Shown here: positions 55,638 to 64,000 of the stretch, in pieces
How the letters are laid out: every line of letters starts with the position of its first letter
How positions within the stretch are numbered: the first letter of the stretch is position 1
DNA from: Bemisia tabaci
Lineage: Eukaryota; Arthropoda; Insecta; Hemiptera; Aleyrodidae
Direction of reading: 5' to 3'
Length of the DNA stretch: 64,000 nucleotides
NCBI RefSeq assembly: GCF_918797505.1
Contig: NC_092800.1
Span: forward strand, 46,059,864-46,123,863
The notes under the pieces: generated by a model
The model's input: the letters and a program-made list of their open reading frames with translations, nothing else
The model's database searches: none
What the model was told of the DNA's origin: nothing
Made by a program: the position numbers and the translations under genes

Positions 55638-55890
55638 CGACGGTGAAACTACCAAACCACGTATCTCGGTTTGCGACGTCGCAGACTTCCTGTCATACTT
55701 TATTTTTTAAATGAAAAACTACTTATCATCTAGTCTTGAAAATTTCTGTGATTTTTCCTCTTTGTGCGGAGAAAATTCCGTGTAAATTTCAAGGAATGAT
55801 GTTGATTTGGTCTACTTCAAAAAAATAAAATGTGAGCGTAGATTTTTAAACACCGCAAACGAGATACGTGGTTTGGTAGTTTCACCGTCG
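55638..55890. mobile_element. M17 MITE, copy 2 only, ATAT TSD
   Basis: CGACGGTGAAACTACCAAAC and its inverse GTTTGGTAGTTTCACCGTCG bound 253 bp. ATAT lies on both sides (55634-55637 and 55891-55894); copy 1 has one GGCATATTTT. Confidence 0.85.
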
Positions 55891-56174
55891 ATATTTTATA
55901 TCGGAAATTTCAAGGATAGAAATGAAACCAAGTATTTACTAAAGATAATTTGAAAAGATGAATCAAAAGAAGAAATTAACATTTCATTTAAAATATGAGT
56001 TACAATAACAACACCTCATTCTCTCTTAATTTTCTCATTTCGATATTGTCAATATAATTTTACACACGGACTAAAATATGAAGGGAAAAAAAACCGTTAA
56101 TATTTTTTTTTTATCTTGGAAGTATTAAAATTGGCCGTATCAGTAGGGTAGCGTTACTTTTTTTTTCTTTTTTT

Positions 56175-56500
56175 TCTGAACGTCACCGAGGAATCTCCTG
56201 GAACGTCGGATGGCGTGCCCGCCTCTCCTCGCCCAAAATCGCGGTGGTCCCGTGGAAGGGGGGAAAAATATGAACTGGAAAAAGGTACGGGCTTGGAGCC
56301 CGAAATAGCCGGGACTTGGGCGACGTGTGAGCGACAGGGAGGTCGCGGCGGTAAACACGCGGGAACAATTCATAAACAAGTCAAAAATCATAATAAACAA
56401 AAGCGAGAGAAACGGGCGCTAGCGGCGGATAAATCACCGGACGATGAGACAATTTAAGCCACGGCTCCACAAGCAGCCCGCGACACGATCTTAGTCGCGC
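56175..56500. promoter_or_regulatory. GC-rich island, copy 2
   Basis: Counterpart of 22615-22940. Confidence 0.3.
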
Positions 56501-56680
56501 CACCGGGAGCAGTGGTTTTGTGAAATAGTAAAAACTGTTGGATCTGAGAAAGAAGGAGTTGAAATTGGTAAAATTTGGTAAAAATGCAATATACTCACAT
56601 AGCAGTAAAGATAGATAATTAATGTAAATCTTAACGAGAGGTAAAGTAATGCTGGATCCACACTATTTTGCGAGGAATAC

Positions 56681-56839
56681 AAGGTCAACAATTTCAATTA
56701 GAGTCAAAAATGTTGATCTCCGATGCAAGCTGCCTGAGTTGAACACTCTTCCCCCTCAGTCTTGAGGGGAGTCTCTACTGAGTGCAAGTCACAAAGTAGA
56801 GCTTAACATTTTTGACTCTAATTGAAATTTTTGACCTTG
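56681..56839. mobile_element. M13 foldback element, copy 2
   Basis: Counterpart of 23109-23270. Confidence 0.85.
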
Positions 56840-57471
56840 TTTTTTCTGTAAAATACTGTGGAACCAGCAATATTTTACCACCTTCTCACATATACAGTTG
56901 GAGCCTCGTTTCTCAGTGTTTTTTTCTCGTTTAAATATGAAACAGTTGGCATTCAAGGAGATATCGAACGATGAATGTATTACATTTTTACCGAATTTCA
57001 GTAATTTTAAATTTGTCAGTTGCAATAAACTTTTGCAACACGAATCGCTTCATCAGTGTTGCTTTATTTGTGAGAAGAAGAGCAACGACCAAATTTTCAA
57101 AATCTCTCCAATGTTATTTATTGAAAATCTCTTTAATTTTTCACACTGTTATCAGAATATTTAGTATTTCAAGTTATTTATGAAGGTGGCTTGTTTTTCT
57201 TGGAAAAAATAAAGTAGGATTGGAAATCTGATACACCGCAATTTAGGTATTTGTAATCGCGCTTTTTGGTCATTAATACGGCACATACCTCAGTTTTTAA
57301 ATGAGCCACAAATGGCAGTTCCTCATTGCAGACCACATTTCGAAATTACGAACCACTCATGCTTACCACTCATCGCCACTTACCACTCATAGCCACTTAC
57401 AGCTCATTTTAGGAACAACGTTTGTGTCATCAGCTTCTCTACGTAGATCGGTGCTTTTGCAGATGTAGTCT

Positions 57472-57765
57472 AGAGTCCCTTTATACTGAGAATTAAGACA
57501 ACCCCCCTCGTGGAGTCACAAACGGGAATAAAGATTACACAAATTGAAATTTTTCGTAATCTTTCGTCGGCTCATTCTCAAATTCCTTTCTTCGTTCCTT
57601 CTCTCATTCCACTTGCTCCTTGTTGAACCCGTGATTCCTCGATCCATTCCAGATAATAATCTTCGCAACTGGTGAAAATGTAATATTTATTCCCGTTTGT
57701 GATACTGTGGAGGCCTAAAATACGGGGACCAATCGGAAATGGATTCAAATTGTCTTTACTCTCCA
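57472..57765. mobile_element. M14 element, right end altered, copy 2
   Basis: Left end as in 23891. The right end stops after GTCTTTACTCTC and runs into an ATAATAATT simple repeat (57770-57815). Confidence 0.75.
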
Positions 57766-58165
57766 TTTAATAATAATTATAATAATATAATAATTAAAAA
57801 TTATAATAATTATTGGACCGGCGCGGTTGATATAGCGTCGCGCGCTATCTGTGGGAGCGTGGCTTAAATCGGCTTGAGTGACAGGAGATCCACCGCGCGC
57901 TGCGACGCTGAAACGCACACGCGCGACCGGTGACATGCGGTTCGAGGGATTCGATCGGGAAATGCTGATTTTAGGTAGAAATTTACATTTAAAAACAATG
58001 GATGCGAATAAAAAAATTGGCCCTCTTCGTCGGTCAATGAACTGATACTTTTTCCAGAGGGAATCACCCTCTAAAACTTGCGAGTTTTTCAATCAGAAAA
58101 AACTGAGCACTTTAGAAATCCTTATTTTCTCGCGAATCTGAGCGTTGACTTCCGAAAGTACACGA

Positions 58166-58384
58166 AAAAAATTAAATTGCTGATGTTAATCAATCGCTAC
58201 ACAAAGTGACTGCAAAGTTTCAACGTAGATTTTGCAACGCAAAAATGCTACTTTAACCATCATTGTAAGCTAATTTAACCACGGGGGTGGTTAAAGTAGC
58301 ATTTTTGTGTTGTAAAATCTGGAACATTGCAGTCACTTTTCTTAGCAATTGATTTGTTGAATCAGCAATTGAATTTTTTACGTT
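58166..58384. mobile_element. M11 foldback element, copy 2
   Basis: Counterpart of 24836-25060. Confidence 0.8.
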
Positions 58385-58915
58385 TAACTCGCACGAGTCG
58401 CACGCTATTGTAAAGGTAGCAATTTTGGGTCTGTGTAAGTACTTTATCGGATAAATAGATAGAGAGAAAGGATGCTTCATTTCTTATCAAGAATAGGATG
58501 CAAAGGGAGGGGGGCGTCGATAAGATAATTAACAGGAGCATAAGGCAAATATACAAATAATGAAGTAACTTATTTTAACAATACATCTGTAGACTAGCAA
58601 GTGATCATATACATATAAAACATACTTTTCGCATTAGTATTTTTGCACGAGATTTTGTGGTTCACATAACTGCTCATCGGTTATAAAAGTCTTATTTTTA
58701 AGACTGTTGCAGAAGAGGTTGTGTATGTCTTCACGTATTGCGCATTTGCATCTTTTCAAGAATTTTTTGTGTGGCTCTAGGATTTTAATTGCTTGAGAAA
58801 TAGTTCCTGGAGTTTTAACAATTTGGAGAAAATACTTTAGAAACTCCTGACTACAGAAAAGTAATTGATTAATTTCTCATTTTTTCATTGCTCATACAAT
58901 TTTTGATTGTTACAG

Positions 58916-58958
58916 GTATGATGGAAAACCTTACTTTTAAGAAATTCCTGAGTGCTCC
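58916..58958 (+). CDS. Microexon 2, copy 2 (43 nt)
   Basis: The acceptor TTTTGATTGTTACAG ends at 58915 and the donor GTGAGT starts at 58959. Phase 1 in, phase 2 out, encoding G-MMENLTFKKFLSA plus CC. Joined to exon 1 (33684) and the exon at 62026 it completes GGT and CCA codons with no frameshift. It is homologous to microexon 1 at 35600 and incompatible with it in one transcript. It lies 3.1 kb before the terminal exon and has the stronger donor of the two, so it may be the default choice. Confidence 0.55.
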
Positions 58959-59045
58959 GTGAGTAATGTTTTTTTTACTCACAAATTTTCAAATGAATTT
59001 CTCAAGTTTGTATCTTTGCACTTTTTTGTTTTACGAACTACAATT

Positions 59046-59265
59046 GGACGTATTTCTATCAAACGGAACTAAGCGCCAATTTGAGTTCCTTCTGAGGAAT
59101 TTAGAATCCCGGATAGCGCGTTCTATTAAACGGACCTAAGCGCCATGGAAAATCATTGCTAGTATAGGACGGAATAAGCCGGACGCCCGATTCCGCCGCC
59201 AATCCAAGCCCCCCTCTATCTTCTTCATCCTATGGCGCTTAGGTTCGTTTGATAGAAATACGTCC
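59046..59265. mobile_element. M15 element, copy 2 only, AATT TSD
   Basis: GGACGTATTTCTATCAAACG and its inverse CGTTTGATAGAAATACGTCC bound 220 bp. AATT on both sides (59042-59045 and 59266-59269); copy 1 has one at 25713-25716. It lies 88 bp after microexon 2. Confidence 0.9.
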
Positions 59266-59541
59266 AATTTCCGAGCTGTTAAAAAATGAATGAACGATAG
59301 TTCACAAATGATGATTGGTAACTTCGTCCTTTCCGGGACGAAGGAACGTAACTTTACTCCAAGATTGCAAAATTGATTGAAACAATTCGATTTTTTTTAC
59401 AAGAATGTGCTATGCAATATTTGTCCAAAATTTATCAGTTATAATAATATCTGAATTTCCAGTTAAAAACTCCTAAGATTTTCTTGATAAAAATGCAATT
59501 TGGTAGGATAAATTTAGCAACATTGAATTGTAGTTACGTTC

Positions 59542-59704
59542 CAGTACCGTAGCGTGTTTTGCGATTTATCGATTGATCTACCATTTAAACCCACGGAAAA
59601 GTATCGATAAACAGGGTGCTCGCAGCTAGCACTTTAATAATCGATTATTTACCACAGCTTCAAATGGGAAATATCGATAGATCGCAAAGCACGCCACGCT
59701 ACTG
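59542..59704. mobile_element. M19 hAT-like MITE, intact, copy 2
   Basis: CAGTACCGTAGCGTG at the left and CACGCCACGCTACTG at the right, 163 bp, flanked by TTACGTTC on both sides (59534-59541 and 59705-59712). The ends and the 8-bp duplication fit hAT. Confidence 0.85.
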
Positions 59705-59807
59705 TTACGTTCTTTCGTGAGAAAAAAGAAGAATTGTTGGGTTGAGCACTTCGCCGCTCGAATTTGTCGAGATTTGAATCGCTAAACCAATAAATTCTCC
59801 AACTCTT

Positions 59808-59920
59808 TGGTAATCAGTCATCATTAGGCGAATCTAAGAGTTAACTTCCGAGAGTAAATTTGACTGTATTGGAAAGATAGGAGTGCGTGCCGTCTAAAAT
59901 ATATCGTCTCGGAACGGACC
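59808..59920 (+). repeat. Conserved block B, copy 2
   Basis: Counterpart of 26535-26645. Confidence 0.5.
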
Positions 59921-59964
59921 CGTATATCCAGCTTATCGCGGGCAAATCACGTCCAACGACGAAG

Positions 59965-60240
59965 TTAACGTGGCAGTGAAAGTTGTCCGCGCCCCCAGCA
60001 CCCCCCCCCCCCCCCGAAGAAAGGGAAAGGGTGTCCAGGTCCAGGACCCGCGAGATAAAGAGCAGAACGAGTCGGAGCTCGGGAATGGTCCCGATTTTAT
60101 GGGCCGTTAAAGGAGAGGAAATCATTGCGTTTTTATTGAATCGCCCGCCGCGGTCAGATACGCAGTCAGCGCCGACTGGACCCGCGCCGCGCCGGCTAAA
60201 ATTTCGCGTCTTTTCATCAAGTCAATCGCGTGGAAAAGCA
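59965..60240. promoter_or_regulatory. GC-rich island, copy 2
   Basis: Counterpart of 26690-26965. Confidence 0.3.
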
Positions 60241-60258
60241 CGGATGGACCGGAAAAAT

Positions 60259-60861
60259 GGACGTATTAATGCTAAATGGAACTATGTGGAAAGCCCTGGA
60301 TAGACGATCAAATTCCGAACCAATTCCGATCAAAGTAGACATGCTGATGACTGATGGTCACCATCTACCATCAAATTTTGACGGGCCGCACTATTTTGTT
60401 CAAAGTAAGATCAGAATGGAGTGCTACCATCCATCATATCCTGCCACAGGAAAAATTTCTGCCAAGTTTTCATTTTAAAATTAAGCAAATTAATGAGTTT
60501 AAGACTGATGACTCCCGACACTTTGATGGTAATTGGTTCGGGAATTTGATCGTCTATCGAGACCTGAAGTGGAAAGATGGGGTGTGCTCGTTAGTTGAGG
60601 AGCATAAGAATGAATGGGGACTTTAAAGCGCCAGTGACGCCAGTAACTCATGAGCTCTGTCCACATGGTTCTTGCCACAATCATGCCCACGCCCCACGGC
60701 TCATGAGTTAGCGCTCAGATCCTTTTAATTCAATGTAAAGTCCCAATTTCCATTTTCTCAAAAGGAACTATATCCACTTTTACATTGTTCCTTACCCGGC
60801 TCACCACGAGCACACCCCATCTTTTCACTTGCACATAGTTCCTTTTAGCATAAATAAGTCC
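60259..60861. mobile_element. M15 element, copy 2
   Basis: Counterpart of 26984-27648, ~60 bp shorter in its interior. Confidence 0.8.
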
Positions 60862-60957
60862 AAATTCAGGAACGTCACCGCGAGATGACGAACAACTTAT
60901 ACGGATTCATGAGGCGAATTTTTGCGACTGGATTCGGTCGAGGGTTTGAGCTGCCCT

Positions 60958-61204
60958 GCCGTCCTACGGAAAAACGCCGTATGAACATTCGAGAGTTGTC
61001 AGATTTCTTCAAATCAAAAGTCCATATTCAAGGAAAGTTGTGAATATTTTCGGAAATTTTCAGATAATTTAGGTCTGAGAGCGAATAAATTTCTCTGAAA
61101 AATTGGAGGGAAAGTAGACACAGATTTCCCTGAAAATTCGTATTTTATTAAAGGAACTTCAGCAGCGTCTAAAAGCTCATGCGGCGTTCTTCCTTACGAA
61201 GGCA
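60958..61204. mobile_element. M1 MITE, copy 2
   Basis: Counterpart of 27745-27990. Confidence 0.8.
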
Positions 61205-61554
61205 GTACTTTGTCATGATAGCAGGAGAGCCATAAGTCTCAAATTTTCGAAATCGAGCTCCCTTCAAAATTCGTCTTATCATAATCTCCGCTAGATGAAA
61301 CCGCCGAAATAGCTGAAACAGCAAATTATGGCGACGAAACTATTCCAGTTATCCTGAAACCACCCAATTGCTACTATTTCATAAAAATAAAATAAAATAA
61401 AATATGTATCTTTGGCTAACCATTTCTATGTACTTAATCATGCAAAATAGACGCAATATGCGAATAAATAACTTCCCATGCGTAAATTTTTCCAACTTAC
61501 CCGTGAATTATCAAACTGAAGCCGGAATCCGTATTTTAAAAGCTCCTCCATCGA

Positions 61555-61867
61555 CACGTAACTCGCCCACCGTGCGGCGGGTCTGTTGATCGCGTCTCAA
61601 GTGCAGAAGTTACCGGGGGCCGGCGCGCGGGGCGGCGTTTTTGCCCGTGTAAGAGGTTATTGTCCGTTATTGCGAGTAACTCGTCCCGAATGGTTTGTTT
61701 ACCCATATCCGTCATTCCCGTCCCGGGAAACCACTCGCCTCGGCACCGCCGCAGAAATCCCGCGAAATTTTTTTCGCGACGTTTCGACGAACACAACCGA
61801 GCTGGTGTCATCTCCTCTTTCCTCATAGCGGACGCTCGTCGCAGACAACCTGGGCCTCTCGGTCGAT
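61555..61867. promoter_or_regulatory. GC-rich island, copy 2
   Basis: Counterpart of 28340-28650. It lies 160-470 bp before the terminal exon at 62026. Confidence 0.3.
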
Positions 61868-61869
61868 GT

Positions 61870-61944
61870 AGAGTCCCTTTATACTGAGAGTCAAGACAAC
61901 CCTCCCTCATGGAGCCACAAACGGGAATGAATCATAGAGAAAAC
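61870..61944 (+). mobile_element. M14 left end at the copy 2 breakpoint
   Basis: Same arm as 28654-28728; copy homology ends here. Confidence 0.8.
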
Positions 61945-62025
61945 AAGCAGTGAACTCCAACACAATGTGTTGATAAGGCGCGTCATTAACTCGCACATAT
62001 CAACCTCTTTAGTTTTCATTTACAG

Positions 62026-62212
62026 AGATTTCAAAATAGGCAAACAGCATAAAAAGAGAATTCACGATCCAACACTGCGAGGTCAAAGACGCACCTTGAC
62101 GAGACCGTGTATTGTGAAAGTAGAAAGCTATTCGATCGAATTTAAGTTTTTTGATCTGCCTCAAGCAAAATCTTATCAGATTCTTGAAGAAAAGTGCTAC
62201 GGAATAATTTAA
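62026..62212 (+). CDS. Terminal exon of the secreted-protein gene
   Basis: The acceptor CTTTAGTTTTCATTTACAG ends at 62025. The exon enters in phase 2 (CC or TT + A) and is open for 61 codons to TAA at 62210-62212. It reads DFKIGKQHKKRIHDP, then RGQRRTLTRPC, then IEFKFFDLPQ and EEKCYGII. It is basic in its first half and has two cysteines. It lies just outside the duplicated segment, so only one copy exists in the window. With exon 1 and one microexon it closes a 212-residue protein. The family is not recognised. Confidence 0.6.
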
Positions 62213-62223
62213 GCGAAGAAAGG

Positions 62224-63216
62224 AAAAATTCTGTCGAACTCCTAGAAGATAAAGTCGATTTAAAGGTATTTTGGGGCTAAAATACCCAAATCACCGGTAG
62301 TAAAAATCCCGTTATATTATTGAAAAGAAATTGACTCGATATAAATGCAATTGCATTAAATACGTCTTGATTTTGTTATTTTAAACGTCTTTCCATGCAA
62401 AGAAGTTCAACCATGTCGTTGCTTTATTCATTCATGAATTGAAAGTAAGCAATCTACATCCCGAAAATCTACTGATTTGCCGTAAAAAATTGCAGAAGAA
62501 ACTTGATATACCAGGTCGATGCACCCACTCGTTGAATTTACCAACCAATTTTGTGAGTGCAAATGTGTAAGAATCAATATGCTATAGTCATTTTGGGTGC
62601 ATTTATTTTTCATGAAACAATAATAATTTCAATCCCGAAAAAACCATCAATTTTCCGTATAAAATCGAAAAAATCAAAATATGTCAACTCCCCGACGTGA
62701 AAATTAGATTCTACGTATGTAAAATGTAAATACTTATGTATCGATATGCTGAACAGAACTATGTGTGGACAGTCAGAAGCCCGCGGCAACATTAATTCAA
62801 CAGAAAAACTGTAAAAATTAGATAGGATTTTAGCCGCTTTGCCCGCCTCTCCTCGCTACTTACAACAAACCGTTCTTATACTCATCTCAAAATTTTTCTC
62901 AGAGCTTTGGGTTATTATCAGCTTCCATTTAAACTCCGGTTCGATGGCCGAATCGGCTGCCAAAAAAGCAAGCCACTGTTGAGGGGTTCTATGAGAAATT
63001 CGTGATATTATCGGCTCTCAGGAAATCACCCCATGGCTAAAATTGGTGGTATAAATGTTTAAGTGCTTAAAATAATCGTATTCAAGAAACTAAGGAATTA
63101 AACTATGGAGTCAATTTCTTTTTAATAATATAACGAATTTACTACCGGTGATTTAGCTATTATAGCCCAGAATACTTTTAAAGCGCCTTTGCGTTCCAGA
63201 ATCTCGACGGAATTTT
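62224..63216. mobile_element. ~1-kb foldback after the terminal exon
   Basis: 62224-62345 and 63095-63216 are imperfect inverted arms sharing AAATCACCGGTAGTAAA, GTTATATTATT and AAAGAAATTGACTC. It begins 12 bp after the stop codon, so the gene's 3' UTR is probably within it. An old element is likely. Confidence 0.65.
62425..62752. repeat. Diverged ~150-bp direct repeat, two units
   Basis: Units 62425-62575 and 62602-62752 share TTCATGAA, ATCCCGAAAA, CCGTA.AAAAT and AATATGCT-type words in the same order. Minus-strand frames over the units are also alike, but I see no gene signals. Confidence 0.55.
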
Positions 63217-63930
63217 TTTTTTTTTTTTTTTTGCTTAAACGATTCAAGAAACATTGTAGTTAAAAATATAAAGATTTTTCGATTTGGACGTATGAAAAAT
63301 GTTTAACTCGTTCAGGCACACCGTGTATTGTATGGAGTACTGCTGTTATTCGACCGTTGTCTTCAGGTCAAAATTCTTACAAAGAAGCCCTTGCAAGAGG
63401 CAAATTTTTTGTAATTTCTCCCAGTTTTTTCAGCGTTAGGTATATAAATGAATTGTTTGTCAAATTTTGAGGTCAATTATATTTAATTGTAATTTATACT
63501 TTCTTTTTTTCCCCTTCATTTTATTTTTCGTATCGAGGAGTCGAGGTTTTGTTGATTTCTTCGGATTTCGATTACTGTAACTTCTCTTCTATTCGGCCGA
63601 TTTTTATGAATGAGGTCTCTTTTTATTTGTGTTTTAACGGAGAGTAAGGAAAAAATTGCTAAATACATGCGAAACAATTTTTTTTGAAAATTGGATGAAT
63701 CCTAGCGTGACGGTGAAATGGTTAATGAAGCGTGAGTAATTGGGGTACGGGTATCGGCCGCGTTGGGACCCAAGGCCCATTGTTCTTCGTGACGCCGACG
63801 CAGTGATCAGGAGCGTGGGGACGAGAGGGCTTAGTGGACTCCTGTATGAGCCACGTTTAGCAAATGGTCTAATGAGTCTCGAGGCTCATCACAGATTGCA
63901 CTTAAGTAGAGGGGAAATGCCGATCTTAAA
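63217..63930. other. No feature recognised
   Basis: A 20-odd base T run at 63211-63231, then AT-rich sequence that becomes GC-richer after 63700. The 72-codon frame at 63740-63958 has no supporting signals. Confidence 0.4.
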
Positions 63931-63950
63931 ACACCTGAGATGTCGAAATG

Positions 63951-63994
63951 TAACCTAACCTAAGTTCAGCGTTGCCGTGTGACCTAACCTAAGT
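63951..63994. repeat. Two CCTAACCTAA words
   Basis: CCTAACCTAA occurs at 63953-63962 and 63983-63992 in a similar context (GT.ACCTAACCTAAGT). This equals two units of the insect telomere repeat but is far too short to be telomeric. Confidence 0.4.
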
Positions 63995-64000
63995 ATAGCG

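Larger units (their letters stand above)
35277..61944 (+). repeat. Segmental duplication, copy 2 (~26.7 kb)
   Basis: Collinear, same-strand counterpart of 1494-28728. It differs by insertions of its own (38211-38439, 38498-38779, 44871-45207, 52492-52871, ~54235-54895, 55638-55890, 59046-59265) and lacks elements found only in copy 1 (5031, 10843, 18789, 19065, 21520, 26146). Confidence 0.95.

Noticed and set aside
63953..63992. CCTAACCTAA words as telomere repeat
   Set aside because: Only two short separate words in unique sequence; such words are common in insect repeats.

Overview
This is non-coding-rich nuclear DNA from a eukaryote, almost certainly an insect. It is AT-rich and has no long open frames, but it has good GT-AG splice sites around short open blocks and a dense cover of short foldback (MITE-type) elements. 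I infer a hemipteran, possibly a whitefly-like genome, from the look of the repeats; I cannot name the species. No rRNA, tRNA or CRISPR was found.

Layout. Positions 1-1493 are a left flank with repeat pieces. Positions 1494-28728 (copy 1) and 35277-61944 (copy 2) are direct copies of one ~27 kb segment, separated by a ~6.5 kb unique spacer (28729-35276). Positions 61945-64000 are a unique right flank. The copies line up end to end, are nearly identical in their middle third and differ more at the edges. They also differ by about a dozen clean insertions, several with target-site duplications, so element movement after the duplication can be read directly. For reference I label the foldback families M1-M24; these are local labels, not database names.

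Genes. The best gene candidate is on the + strand. Exon 1 lies in the spacer (33276-33684: signal peptide, then a Cys-containing domain). It is followed by a choice of two related 43-nt microexons (35600-35642 and 58916-58958) and a terminal exon in the right flank (62026-62212). Phases match throughout and give a 212-residue secreted protein with either microexon. Including both microexons would create a stop, so they look mutually exclusive. Copy 1 carries the same two microexons, but its first is 42 nt, which changes the phase logic. A second gene is on the minus strand: a 257-nt terminal exon present in both copies (10078-10334 and 43840-44096). A third, weaker minus-strand terminal exon (32966-33245) ends ~30 bp from the start codon of exon 1. 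None of these proteins could be assigned to a family with confidence.

Most of the rest is MITEs (hAT-, mariner- and piggyBac-like by their target duplications), nested MITEs, one truncated LINE, simple repeats, and six GC-rich islands kept in both copies that may be regulatory.
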